From assembly GCA_041392845.1 (NCBI GenBank), contig JAWKLG010000007.1:152248-216247 (forward strand): a stretch of DNA of 64,000 nt. The letters run 5' to 3'. Both the position numbers and the translations under genes were made by a program. Every line of letters starts with the position of its first letter. Positions within the stretch are counted from its first letter, which is position 1. This document shows positions 8,551 to 17,109 of this stretch, in pieces. The notes under the pieces were generated by a model. The model had not been told where the DNA came from, did not search any database, and saw only the letters and a program-made list of their open reading frames with translations. Source of the stretch: JAGQWW01 sp041392845 (GTDB lineage Bacteria; Bacteroidota; Bacteroidia; Chitinophagales; Saprospiraceae).

Positions 8551-10263
8551 ATGAAGATGCACTTGAACCTTGTAGCAGTACTCGCCACCCTGAGTCTTCC
8601 TACACTTTTGAACGCTGAATGTATCACCGGAAACTGTTTTGATGGAAGAGGTGCTTACATTTATCCTTCCGGAGCAAAATATGTTGGTGAATTTAAAAAT
8701 GGATTCATCGATGGAATGGGCACTCTTTATTTTTCAACAGGAGATGTCTATGTTGGAGAATGGACCAAACAATACCGCGAAGGAAAAGGAAAATACACTT
8801 ATAAAAATGGTGATGTGTACCGGGGAACTTTTAAAAACAACAAATTCCACGGAAACGGTACCATGGATTATCGCAATGGAGATCAATACTCCGGCAGCTG
8901 GTCAGAAAGTCAACCCAACGGCCAGGGGACTTACCTTTTTAAAAGTGGAGAAAAGTATGTCGGTAGTTTTGTTCAAGGCAAATTTGACGGAAATGGTACC
9001 ATGTATTATAAAGATGGCTCGAAATACATAGGTGAATGGAAAAGAAATGAAAAGAATGGTAACGGAGTCTTAATCAAAAGCAACGGAAGTAAAATTTCAG
9101 GCGAATGGGCCAATGGAAATTATATCAAAGAAGAATCCCGCATGGATGAAAGGGTCTCTGAAAACACCCGAACAAATAACACCAACCAAACTTCCCAGTC
9201 CAATACTTCCATTGAAAGAGAGGTCGGAACTACCGGTGACCTAAGCAGAGATTGCAACAGCATGTATTGTAGAGACGGCGTAGGAACCTACATCTATGCC
9301 GATGGCTCCAAATACATCGGCGAAATGAAGTATGGCTTTCCCGAAGGAAAAGGAAAAGTTTATTATTCTAATGGAGATATCTATGAAGGTCAATGGACCA
9401 ACCACGCTCCCAATGGACCCGGTGTCATTTATTTTGCCAATGGAAAAGCCTATGGTGGTCTTTGGAGAAATGGAAAAACGGTAGGTGAAATCAAACCGGC
9501 ACGTCAACCTATAAAAGATGAACCGGTGATTGTCGATTATTCTGATGAAGTAAAAATCTGGGCTGTGGTTGTTGGCGTTGGAGGTTACAAACATATGCCA
9601 GCACTCAAATATACCGATGACGACGCCTACCACATGTATGCATTTTTGAAAAGCGTAGAAGGAGGCTCCCTAAAAGAGGAACAAGTGAAAGTACTGGTAG
9701 ACGAAGAAGCTACGCGAATGAATGTGTTGAATACAGTGCACGATGTACTTCTAAGAGCCGATGATAATGATGTGATTGTGTTCTATTTCAGTGGTCATGG
9801 CTTGCAAGGTTCTTTCCTACCAGTCGACTATGACGGTTACAACAACCGGATTTTACACGAAGAAATTCGTGACCTGATGATGAAGAGCAAAGCAAAACAA
9901 AAAGTCGTATTTGCAGATGCATGTTATTCAGGATCCATTCTGGCTATGAAAGCTCCGGTTGAGCAAACCTTGAATCGTTATTACGATGCGTTTAAAGAAA
10001 CCAATGGCGGAATTGCATTGATGATGTCTTCTAAAGGCGAAGAGTTTTCATTGGAAGATGGCGGCTTACGTTCAGGAATCTTTTCCTACTATCTAATCAA
10101 GGGATTGAAAGGAGCAGCAGATACCGATCATAATAAAATAGTGACCATATCCGAATTGTTTGCTTATGTGAAAAGGCAGGTGGTGAATTATACCGCCGGA
10201 GCCCAAACCCCTACCCTTTCAGGGAACTTTGATGAAGGAATGCCTGTAGCAGTCCGTCGATAA
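8551..10263 (+). CDS. Secreted MORN-repeat caspase-family (C14) peptidase
   Basis: A 570-aa protein with a signal peptide (cleavage about LLNA-EC, residue 22). Seven MORN repeats (G-x-G-x-Y-x(4)-G-x-Y-x-G-x-W/F pattern) span ~30-190. After a Ser/Thr/Asn-rich linker there are three more at ~240-320. Each block opens with a Cys-x4-Cys-x-DG motif (ECITGNCFDG and DCNSMYCRDG), indicating an internal duplication. The C-terminus (~335-560) is a caspase-like domain: VGVGGYKHMPALKYTDDDA, then the dyad His416 in YFSGHG and Cys458 in FADACYSG. Both residues are intact, so it should be an active metacaspase-like peptidase, but predicted to act outside the cytoplasm. There is no partner gene in an operon; a strong terminator follows directly. 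Confidence 0.88.
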   Translation: MKMHLNLVAVLATLSLPTLLNAECITGNCFDGRGAYIYPSGAKYVGEFKNGFIDGMGTLYFSTGDVYVGEWTKQYREGKGKYTYKNGDVYRGTFKNNKFHGNGTMDYRNGDQYSGSWSESQPNGQGTYLFKSGEKYVGSFVQGKFDGNGTMYYKDGSKYIGEWKRNEKNGNGVLIKSNGSKISGEWANGNYIKEESRMDERVSENTRTNNTNQTSQSNTSIEREVGTTGDLSRDCNSMYCRDGVGTYIYADGSKYIGEMKYGFPEGKGKVYYSNGDIYEGQWTNHAPNGPGVIYFANGKAYGGLWRNGKTVGEIKPARQPIKDEPVIVDYSDEVKIWAVVVGVGGYKHMPALKYTDDDAYHMYAFLKSVEGGSLKEEQVKVLVDEEATRMNVLNTVHDVLLRADDNDVIVFYFSGHGLQGSFLPVDYDGYNNRILHEEIRDLMMKSKAKQKVVFADACYSGSILAMKAPVEQTLNRYYDAFKETNGGIALMMSSKGEEFSLEDGGLRSGIFSYYLIKGLKGAADTDHNKIVTISELFAYVKRQVVNYTAGAQTPTLSGNFDEGMPVAVRR

Positions 10264-10274
10264 AAACTCAGATC

Positions 10275-10313
10275 AAATGTCTGCATCATTGAAACTTGAT
10301 GCAGACATTTTTT
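10275..10313 (+). terminator. Strong Rho-independent terminator after the MORN-caspase gene
   Basis: A perfect 14-bp stem (10275-10288 with 10297-10310, AAATGTCTGCATCA), an 8-nt loop and a T-run up to 10313. It overlaps the last codons and stop (10286-10288) of the convergent aldehyde dehydrogenase gene. Confidence 0.9.
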
Positions 10314-11734
10314 GGTTCTGTAAAAAACCGCAAGGCTTCCAATCCACCTTCTCTTCCCACTCCGGAGTTTTTCACGCCACCAAAAGGAGTCCGCAAATCT
10401 CTCAACATCCAGCAATTTACCCAGACGATACCGGCATGCAATTGGTCAGCTACTCTATGAGCCCTATTCAAATCTGATGTCCAGACAGTAGAGGCCAGTC
10501 CATATTCTGTGCAATTGGCTAAAGCAACAGCATCTTCTTCTGTGTCAAAAGGCTGAATGGTAACTACCGGACCAAAAATTTCTTCCTGGTTCGTACGACA
10601 ATTTTCATCCAATCCTTCTATGATGGTGGGCTCCAAAAAGTAACCACCTTCATTTTCGCCGGTAAGCTTCACTACTTTTCCACCAGCCAAAATTCTTCCA
10701 CCTTCAGATTGGGCTATTTCTAAATAAGACTGGATTTTTTCAAAATGGGATTTTGAAACGACAGCCCCCTGATTGGTATCTGCATCCAAAGGATTTCCTA
10801 CCCTCAAAGCTTTTGTTCTTTTGACAAATTCCTCTTTGAATTTATCATATAATGGACGCTGCACGTACACCCTGGAACCACAAAGACAAATCTGTCCATT
10901 GTTGGCGAAGGATGAGCGCATAGTCTCTTTCATCATTTCATCAAAATCACAATCTGCAAAAATCAAATTGGGATTTTTTCCGCCTAGTTCAAGGGATAAT
11001 TTTTTAAACATCGGAGCAGCCGTTCTAGCCAGGTGGCGTCCTGTGCTGGTACCACCAGTAAAAGAAATTGCCTTTATCTGTGGATGCTCAACAATAACTT
11101 GTCCGGCTGAAGGTCCAAGTCCGTGAACGATGTTCAACACACCATCAGGCAGACCCGCTTCCTTACAGACTTTGGAAAGCAAGTATGAAGTCATAGGTGT
11201 AATTTCCGATGGTTTTCCGATAACGCAATTCCCTGCAGCCAGAGCCGGGGCGATTTTCCAACTAAAAAGATACAAAGGAAGGTTCCAAGGAGAAATACAT
11301 CCCACAACACCAAATGGCTGACGAAGCGTATAGTTAATGGCTTGCCCTTCCATATTGTGCGATTCAGAACTGAAATGCAAAATGGCTGTGGCAAAAAACC
11401 TAAAATTGGATTGAGCTCTTGGAATGTCGACAGTCCTTGCCAGGCTTAAAGGCTTACCGGAATCCATACTTTCAGCCAGGGCAAATTCTTCTAAATTTTC
11501 CCCTATCAATTCAGCGATTCTGTTCAATACCTTATACCGAAATTCAACTCCTGCCTTCGACCAGGAAGGAAATGCTTTCTGAGCTGCAGCCACGGCCAAT
11601 TCCACATCATCCTGTTGTGAATCCGGTATGTAAGAAAATGTTTTGCCGGTTGCCGGATTCGGATTTTCAAGATAATTTCCAGAGGATGGTTCTAAAAAAG
11701 AACCGCCAATGAAATTTTTAATATAGGTATCCAT
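10286..11734 (-). CDS. NAD-dependent aldehyde dehydrogenase (2-aminomuconate/hydroxymuconate semialdehyde type)
   Basis: A ~482-aa enzyme that oxidises an aldehyde to its acid with NAD(P)+. It has the Rossmann-type SFTGGTSTGR, the general-base glutamate in LELGGKNP, the catalytic Cys283 in GQICLCG, and EEIFGPV. The pattern GQICLCGSRVYVQRP is what I associate with the ALDH8 / 2-hydroxymuconic or 2-aminomuconic semialdehyde dehydrogenases of kynurenine or catechol degradation, but no other gene of such a pathway is nearby, so the substrate is inferred. I start at MDTYIKNF (11734), which matches the family's N-terminus. An in-frame Met at 11782 is possible. The longer frame up to 11842 overlaps a promoter element at 11803-11810. 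The stop codon lies inside the convergent gene's terminator. Confidence 0.88.
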   Translation of the reverse strand: MDTYIKNFIGGSFLEPSSGNYLENPNPATGKTFSYIPDSQQDDVELAVAAAQKAFPSWSKAGVEFRYKVLNRIAELIGENLEEFALAESMDSGKPLSLARTVDIPRAQSNFRFFATAILHFSSESHNMEGQAINYTLRQPFGVVGCISPWNLPLYLFSWKIAPALAAGNCVIGKPSEITPMTSYLLSKVCKEAGLPDGVLNIVHGLGPSAGQVIVEHPQIKAISFTGGTSTGRHLARTAAPMFKKLSLELGGKNPNLIFADCDFDEMMKETMRSSFANNGQICLCGSRVYVQRPLYDKFKEEFVKRTKALRVGNPLDADTNQGAVVSKSHFEKIQSYLEIAQSEGGRILAGGKVVKLTGENEGGYFLEPTIIEGLDENCRTNQEEIFGPVVTIQPFDTEEDAVALANCTEYGLASTVWTSDLNRAHRVADQLHAGIVWVNCWMLRDLRTPFGGVKNSGVGREGGLEALRFFTEPKNVCIKFQ

Positions 11735-11802
11735 CTTAATGGAATCATTTTTGGTAGAGGTAGGGCTGTCGGCCGTAATCATAATTTCAATTTTAAGTCC
11801 TC

Positions 11803-11810
11803 CAAAGGTA
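11803..11810 (-). promoter_or_regulatory. Putative -7 element for the aldehyde dehydrogenase gene
   Basis: TACCTTTG on the minus strand matches TAnnTTTG. Initiation a few bases downstream would leave a leader of roughly 60 nt to the ATG at 11734. Confidence 0.45.
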
Positions 11811-11923
11811 GGGAATCTTTCAAATTTGGAAATTTGACTCAACGATTAAAATTAAATCTTGTTAAATCATCACAACAGGCCGAAATTAATCAAGCGAGGA
11901 GCGGTTTTTTCCCTTTGTATCCT

Positions 11924-11931
11924 TAAATTTG
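11924..11931 (+). promoter_or_regulatory. Putative -7 element abutting the start of the 142-aa gene
   Basis: TAAATTTG matches TAnnTTTG and ends only 5 nt before the GTG start at 11936. If used, the transcript would be leaderless or nearly so. It could be a chance match. Confidence 0.3.
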
Positions 11932-11935
11932 TTTC

Positions 11936-12364
11936 GTGAAAAGACAGGAAAACATATCAAAAATACTGGAGCAGATTGAAGTAGCAGCTACCGATGAGTT
12001 CGCACAGTTGGCGGACATCGGTGCAGAACTTTATGCTACCGGTGACCTTTTGGTATTGAAGGGAAAGCTTGAAGAAGCATTAAAAACCTTCCAACAATTG
12101 CATAAAATGTTGCAATGGGTCGGATTTTCCTCTCCTGTTTGGGTACTATTGGCCTTCCCTTTTGGTCTGATGGGAATGGAAAGATTTGGATATTTTCTGA
12201 TGGGACTCTTCCCGGCAACTTTTATCTTATTTGGAATTGGTTCTTTCCTTTTAAAACAACGGTACAACAGCAAAGGCTATCTCGAATACATCGGTGCCAT
12301 CATCGATGAAGAATTAAGAAGAAGAGCCCGCCAAAAAAAACCTACCAATAGAGGCAGAAGATAG
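11936..12364 (+). CDS. Small membrane protein of unknown function upstream of the Clp-RF fusion
   Basis: I do not recognise a family. The 142-aa product has an acidic N-terminal helical region (~1-55), two or three hydrophobic segments (~58-105, rich in F, G, L and W) and a very basic C-terminus (RRRARQKK...RGRR). The layout is that of an inner-membrane protein with a cytoplasmic, possibly RNA-binding tail. The start is GTG; no earlier or nearby ATG is in frame before residue ~57. It ends 40 nt before the Clp-RF fusion gene and is probably co-transcribed with it, so it may be a membrane partner of that ATPase. Confidence 0.65.
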   Translation: MKRQENISKILEQIEVAATDEFAQLADIGAELYATGDLLVLKGKLEEALKTFQQLHKMLQWVGFSSPVWVLLAFPFGLMGMERFGYFLMGLFPATFILFGIGSFLLKQRYNSKGYLEYIGAIIDEELRRRARQKKPTNRGRR

Positions 12365-12404
12365 TAACTTGCGTCTTTTTTAGATTTGGAACAATTCTAT
12401 TTGA

Positions 12405-15400
12405 ATGCCTTTTTTTAATCCGGCACCTTTCCATGCTTTTAAACTTAAAATTTCAGACAATGTCTATGTCTGGAAACCACTCCGTGATTTCAATGCAGTT
12501 CAATTCAACGGAAACCTGGGAAATCTTGCCCAGCGTTTTAAAATTGCCTTTGAAGAAAAAGTAATTTTTCCCGGAAAGCCGGAAAAGGTTTTAGACCTTT
12601 TGGAGCCAAGAAAATTTGAAAAAAAAATATTCAGCCTGGATTTCCCTGCCTCAAAAAATGAGCTGGCATTTCCTGATTTCAATCTCGAATTTGATGTTTT
12701 CATTTCAGAACAGGAAGATCATTTTTACTGTGTAGTACCTGCCTTGGATTTAGAATTGATTGTCCATTCCAGAGAAGAAATGGAGGACAATATCACAACA
12801 GCCATTGAAGAGGAATTTTTAAGAAAAAAGAGGGCACAAAATGTTCAGGATATTATATCAACGATATGGTATGAAGACATCCAATTGGAAACCAGTGAGA
12901 TGTCACTGCTCTTTCACAAACCCAGAGAAAAGGAAGAGGTAAAATTCAAAAAAGCAGAAAGTCTTTTGGATCAGGTGGCATCCAGGTTGCCGGACATGGG
13001 TCCAAAAGTTGCATTTTTCCGTGAAAATGAAATCGCTGAATTGGCTAAAATTTTAAAAGGAAAATTTTTAAAAAATATCCTTTTGGTTGGTCCTTCCGGG
13101 GTAGGTAAATCTGCCTTGGTGGAAGAGATGGCTCGAGATCCGCGCAAGTGGGACATAGGCAAAACGATTTGGTCTACTACTGCAAGTACGCTGATTAAAG
13201 AGTTGACCAAGGAAACCGGCTGGCAAGACAATCTCGTGAGCCTTGTAGGTGAACTGACCAAAAGAAGCGATGTACTTTTTGTCAAAAGTTTGCCCGAGTT
13301 GTTTGAAGTGGGACAATACGAAGGCAATGAGGTCAGCATGGCCGATTACTTTCAAAACTTCCTCAGTCGTGGAGAGGTCATCATGATTTCAGAATGCACA
13401 GAAGAGGAGTTTTCAAAAATTGAATTAAAAAATCCAAATTACCTTTCCTTATTCAATATTATAAAAGTAAGGGAACCCGAAAACATGGAAGCGGCCATTC
13501 GGGAGAAGGTTCGTCAGATGGCCCACCTGGAAGATTTGAGCTTGTCGGACGAGGTGGTGAAGGAAGTGATTAGGGTATTTAGAAGGTTTAATCCTTATTC
13601 AGGCTTTCCGGGTAAACCTATCCGCTTTTTGGAGAGTGTATTACTCAATCATAGTGATAGCTTAAAAAAATCAGGCACGATATCTTTTGACCACATCTAC
13701 CGCTATTTCTGTGAAGAAACAGGGATGCCAAGGTTTATGGTCGATCCTGACATACCGATGAATCCGGATGAAAGTCTGCAATTTTTTGAAAGCAGGGTAT
13801 TTGGTCAGCCGCAAGCCTTGAAGCAGGTAGTCAATGTGCTTTCTACCGTAAAAACGGCGCTTACCAAAACCAACAAACCCATTGCTTCATTTTTAATGGT
13901 AGGTCCAACCGGTGTTGGTAAAACTGAATTGGCGAAAAACCTGGCTGAATTCATGTTTGGCAGCAAAGAGAAAATGGTAAGGCTCGACATGAGTGAATAT
14001 TCAGATGCATTTGGAGTAATGCGACTCACGGGTGCCGGATTTGCAGGAGACGGAGTCCTTACTTCGGCTATTCGCAGGGAACCTTTTGCTGTTTTACTTT
14101 TTGATGAAATAGAAAAAGCACATCCCAATTTCTTTGACCTTTTGCTGCAAATTTTGAGTGAAGGAAGACTTACGGATAACAAAGGAAAACTGGTAAATTT
14201 CTGCTCCACTGTCATTATGATGACTTCCAATATTGGTGCGGGGAAATTGCCAGGTCAACAAATAGGTTTAAATCGCAGCACCTCTTCCGTTGAATTGAGT
14301 CAACATTTTACCGGAGCAGTAGAGAAGTTTTTCAAGCCCGAATTATTCAACCGAATTGATTTATTGGTTCCTTTTCAGCCTTTGAATTTAGAGGTTATTA
14401 AAAAAGTTGTGGGCAAGACTTTATTGGAAATTAGAAAAAGGGAAGGACTCAGGAGCAGACCGGTTCATCTGGACATTGCCCCTGAAGTAGAAAGTTGGCT
14501 GGCTGAAAAAGGATATGTACCGGAATTTGGTGCCCGTCAATTGCATAGGACCATTCGAGAATCGCTGCTTTTGCCCATTGCAAATATTTTGAACGAAACT
14601 CCGGTGGAAGACAAGATTGAGATCATTGTCTCCGTAAAAAGAGATGACCTTCATTTCGATTTCTCTGTTGACCCTACCGGCACAGATGTCTTACTCGAAG
14701 TGTACGAGCAATATGCACTGACCGACATGGCTTCTGAGTTGAGAAAGGAATTTGACGAATTCAAGGAAGGAACGCTTTTTCAGGATTTGGAAAGTGAGGC
14801 CATCATGCTGCGAAATACATTGGCTGCCATGGACGGCACTCAAAATTTGGTTGAAAAAGTTGAGCAGCTAAGTCATATGGAAACCTTGCTGGACAATGCC
14901 CAATTTTTAGAAAAAAGCATCCATAAACTGGAAATAGATTTCAGTATCGACTGCATTGAAGGAAATCCATTTAATCCTGATTGGGAACGTCAGTTGGAGG
15001 ATAAAAAGGCGAGTTTATTAGACCTTAAGATTGAATTCATTGGTTATAGAAAGAAAGGATTCAACACCGGTTGGATATATATTTTCAGTCCGGAACCACA
15101 ACAGGTTGCACAATTTTATGAAGAGCTGATGGAATTGAGTGGAATGAATGTTCGAAACCGTTTTTCAATTTGGCATACCAGGTCTGAAAAGATTAGGAAG
15201 AAACTTCGGGAGATGGAAGACTCTTACTTTTTAAAAGAAGAGAGGACTCCAATGGGCGGCAATTTAGATTTTAAAGAAGAAGAGGCCATGCTTTGCGGAA
15301 TGATACTCCAGGCGGAAGGTGTTGGAACTTATACCTATTTTAAACCAGAAGCAGGTCTACAAGTCTGGCAAAACGGAAAAGGTGATGATTTTCCTGCCAG

Positions 15401-15620
15401 AATTTATGTACATGAAAATTACACCAAAAAAATTCCAGGCACCCCTCATCGAAAGGAGTTTTATAAAAGTGATGTGCCAAGAAGGGTATTTAAAAATAAC
15501 ACCATCAAGGATGGAAATTTCAGGATCAACAGGGAAACCAATTGGGAAGGTTTAAAGAACCTTGTAAAAAACCAACTGGATGAATTGTTCCTGCATTGGG
15601 TAAGTGAAGAATCGAGATAA
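12405..15620 (+). CDS. ClpA/ClpC-type double AAA+ ATPase fused to a release-factor-like C-terminus lacking GGQ
   Basis: A 1071-aa protein. Residues ~1-215 are not recognisable and show no Clp_N repeats. The first AAA+ module has Walker A GPSGVGKS (~230), but the Walker B position reads VLFVKSLPEL instead of a hydrophobic-D-E motif, so it is probably hydrolysis-dead. The second module has an intact Walker A GPTGVGKT (~500) and Walker B VLLFDEIEKAHP (~563). It also has an IGL tripeptide (620-622) where ClpA/ClpC carry the ClpP-docking loop, and the ClpB-type C-terminal domain GARQLHRTI. There is no ClpB middle domain. The last ~300 residues resemble a class I release factor: a helical region (~770-850), a PCRF-like segment with GVGTYTYFKPEAGLQVW (~972-988; compare GxYAYGxLKxExGVHRL), and a tail VPRRVFKNNTIKDGNFRI like the RF C-terminal RTYNFPQxRVTDHRI. 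No GGQ is present. The role may be ribosome-linked protein unfolding or degradation; this is inference. Confidence 0.8.
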   Translation: MPFFNPAPFHAFKLKISDNVYVWKPLRDFNAVQFNGNLGNLAQRFKIAFEEKVIFPGKPEKVLDLLEPRKFEKKIFSLDFPASKNELAFPDFNLEFDVFISEQEDHFYCVVPALDLELIVHSREEMEDNITTAIEEEFLRKKRAQNVQDIISTIWYEDIQLETSEMSLLFHKPREKEEVKFKKAESLLDQVASRLPDMGPKVAFFRENEIAELAKILKGKFLKNILLVGPSGVGKSALVEEMARDPRKWDIGKTIWSTTASTLIKELTKETGWQDNLVSLVGELTKRSDVLFVKSLPELFEVGQYEGNEVSMADYFQNFLSRGEVIMISECTEEEFSKIELKNPNYLSLFNIIKVREPENMEAAIREKVRQMAHLEDLSLSDEVVKEVIRVFRRFNPYSGFPGKPIRFLESVLLNHSDSLKKSGTISFDHIYRYFCEETGMPRFMVDPDIPMNPDESLQFFESRVFGQPQALKQVVNVLSTVKTALTKTNKPIASFLMVGPTGVGKTELAKNLAEFMFGSKEKMVRLDMSEYSDAFGVMRLTGAGFAGDGVLTSAIRREPFAVLLFDEIEKAHPNFFDLLLQILSEGRLTDNKGKLVNFCSTVIMMTSNIGAGKLPGQQIGLNRSTSSVELSQHFTGAVEKFFKPELFNRIDLLVPFQPLNLEVIKKVVGKTLLEIRKREGLRSRPVHLDIAPEVESWLAEKGYVPEFGARQLHRTIRESLLLPIANILNETPVEDKIEIIVSVKRDDLHFDFSVDPTGTDVLLEVYEQYALTDMASELRKEFDEFKEGTLFQDLESEAIMLRNTLAAMDGTQNLVEKVEQLSHMETLLDNAQFLEKSIHKLEIDFSIDCIEGNPFNPDWERQLEDKKASLLDLKIEFIGYRKKGFNTGWIYIFSPEPQQVAQFYEELMELSGMNVRNRFSIWHTRSEKIRKKLREMEDSYFLKEERTPMGGNLDFKEEEAMLCGMILQAEGVGTYTYFKPEAGLQVWQNGKGDDFPARIYVHENYTKKIPGTPHRKEFYKSDVPRRVFKNNTIKDGNFRINRETNWEGLKNLVKNQLDELFLHWVSEESR

Positions 15621-15622
15621 TC

Positions 15623-16060
15623 TTAGGACAGGTTTCCGGCACTAAATATTGAATTGGGTTGGACTCTAAACCAAAATCCGGCTATAGCCGCAATGGTTTT
15701 TTCAAATTCCTGCAAGTCAAATGGTTTGGCGACGTATGCCTTCGCGCCTAAGGAATAACATTCCTCCACATCATCCCGATGCTTTGAAGAACTGAAAACT
15801 ACCGCAGGGATGGTTGACCACAAATGATTTTCCTGAAGTAGATGAAGTATTTCCCTGCCATTCATAACCGGCATATTCAAGTCCAATAAAATTAAAGAGA
15901 TATCCAGATGAATTTGCTCATCCAGATATTTGAGCAGGTGCCTGCCATTTGAGAAGATTTTTAGTTCCGTTTGGGGAGAGAACGTTTTAAAAGCCAGCAA
16001 GGTGAGCTGGGCATCAGCAGGATTGTCTTCTACGAGTAATACTTTTTTCCCTCCGAACAT
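15623..16060 (-). CDS. Single-domain response regulator (CheY/Rcp1-like receiver)
   Basis: A 145-aa stand-alone REC domain with no output domain. It has the acidic pocket Glu11-Asp12, the phospho-acceptor Asp60 in LILLDLNMP, the Thr/Ser switch region VVFSSS, and Lys in YVAKPF. The N-P-x-D motif after the acidic pocket resembles Rcp1-type regulators that are partners of phytochrome-like histidine kinases. No kinase gene is adjacent. It is convergent with the Clp-RF fusion gene; the two stop codons are separated by only 2 nt. Confidence 0.88.
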   Translation of the reverse strand: MFGGKKVLLVEDNPADAQLTLLAFKTFSPQTELKIFSNGRHLLKYLDEQIHLDISLILLDLNMPVMNGREILHLLQENHLWSTIPAVVFSSSKHRDDVEECYSLGAKAYVAKPFDLQEFEKTIAAIAGFWFRVQPNSIFSAGNLS

Positions 16061-16149
16061 GAGATTTTGCGCTATCTTTTGATTGCCCTTCAGTGGACGG
16101 GTACAAAAGTAGGCCCTTTAACAAGGCAGCACAATCCCAATTTTTACGA

Positions 16150-17085
16150 TTATTTTTTTTCAATATTACTGTCGCGAACCACATAAAGTGGCCTGTCCAT
16201 TACATTGCTGTTCATGCGCATGAGGTATTCTCCGATGATTCCAAGAGCAATCATTTGGATTCCTCCTATAAATAAAACACTGATGATAATGGATGCCCAG
16301 CCTGGTTCGTAATTATGTGAAATAAAACGGGCATACAAAGCCCAAAGGCTCATCAAGAAGGCAAATCCGGATACAAAAAATCCAAAAAAGGTTATCAGTT
16401 TTAAGGGAGTCACTGAAAAAGCAGTAATTCCATCCAACGCAAATCGAATCATCTTACTGTAAGTATATCCTGTTTCTCCGGCATTTCTTTCCGAGCGATC
16501 GTATTCAATGTAGGTTTGGTTAAATCCTACCCACGAGATTTGGCCTCTCAAAAATTTATGTTTCTCCGGCATGGAGCGAAGTACTTCTACAATTCGTTTG
16601 TCCATAATCCTGAAATCGCCGGTATCAACGGGTATAGAAACTGAAGTGATATTACTCAGAATGCGATAGAACATTTTGGCAGTCCAAAGTTTTAAAAAGC
16701 TCTCACCCTGGCGTCTTTTTCTTTTTGCATAGACAACCTGATAGCCCTCTTGCACTTTACGATACATGTCTTTTATCAGTTCGGGCGGATCCTGAAGATC
16801 TGCATCAATAATGACCACAGCTTCTCCGACAGAATGATCAAGGCCTGCGGAAACAGCAACCTGGTGACCAAAATTGCGACTAAAATCAATGAACTTTACT
16901 TGAGGATGCTTTGCCGCCAATGCTCTGATTAACTCGATGGAACGGTCGCGGCTGCCGTCATTTATAAAAATAAACTCGTGAGAAACCCCCAGGTCTTCCA
17001 TTACTTTTGAAAGCCTTTTGAAAAGGACATCAATATTCTCTTCTTCATTGTAAATGGGAATAATGACTGAAATATCCATTGGCAT
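16150..17085 (-). CDS. GT2 family polyprenyl-phosphate glycosyltransferase (GtrB/DPMS-like)
   Basis: A 311-aa protein with a cytoplasmic GT-A domain (residues ~5-225): VIIPIYNEEENI, FINDGSRD, and the metal-binding DADLQDPPELI. Two C-terminal transmembrane helices follow (~232-255 and ~268-292). This is the architecture of enzymes that load glucose or another sugar onto undecaprenyl phosphate. It could supply the lipid-linked sugar used by GT-C enzymes such as the one at 5779-7704. It follows recX by 24 nt on the same strand and is likely co-transcribed. Confidence 0.87.
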   Translation of the reverse strand: MPMDISVIIPIYNEEENIDVLFKRLSKVMEDLGVSHEFIFINDGSRDRSIELIRALAAKHPQVKFIDFSRNFGHQVAVSAGLDHSVGEAVVIIDADLQDPPELIKDMYRKVQEGYQVVYAKRKRRQGESFLKLWTAKMFYRILSNITSVSIPVDTGDFRIMDKRIVEVLRSMPEKHKFLRGQISWVGFNQTYIEYDRSERNAGETGYTYSKMIRFALDGITAFSVTPLKLITFFGFFVSGFAFLMSLWALYARFISHNYEPGWASIIISVLFIGGIQMIALGIIGEYLMRMNSNVMDRPLYVVRDSNIEKK

Positions 17086-17109
17086 CTTGAGTTTGGTAAA
17101 TGGCTATTT

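Noticed and set aside
8551..10263. Caspase as part of an anti-phage defence operon
   Set aside because: It is exported, flanked by metabolic genes and followed by a strong terminator; no gasdermin, CBASS or other effector gene is adjacent.
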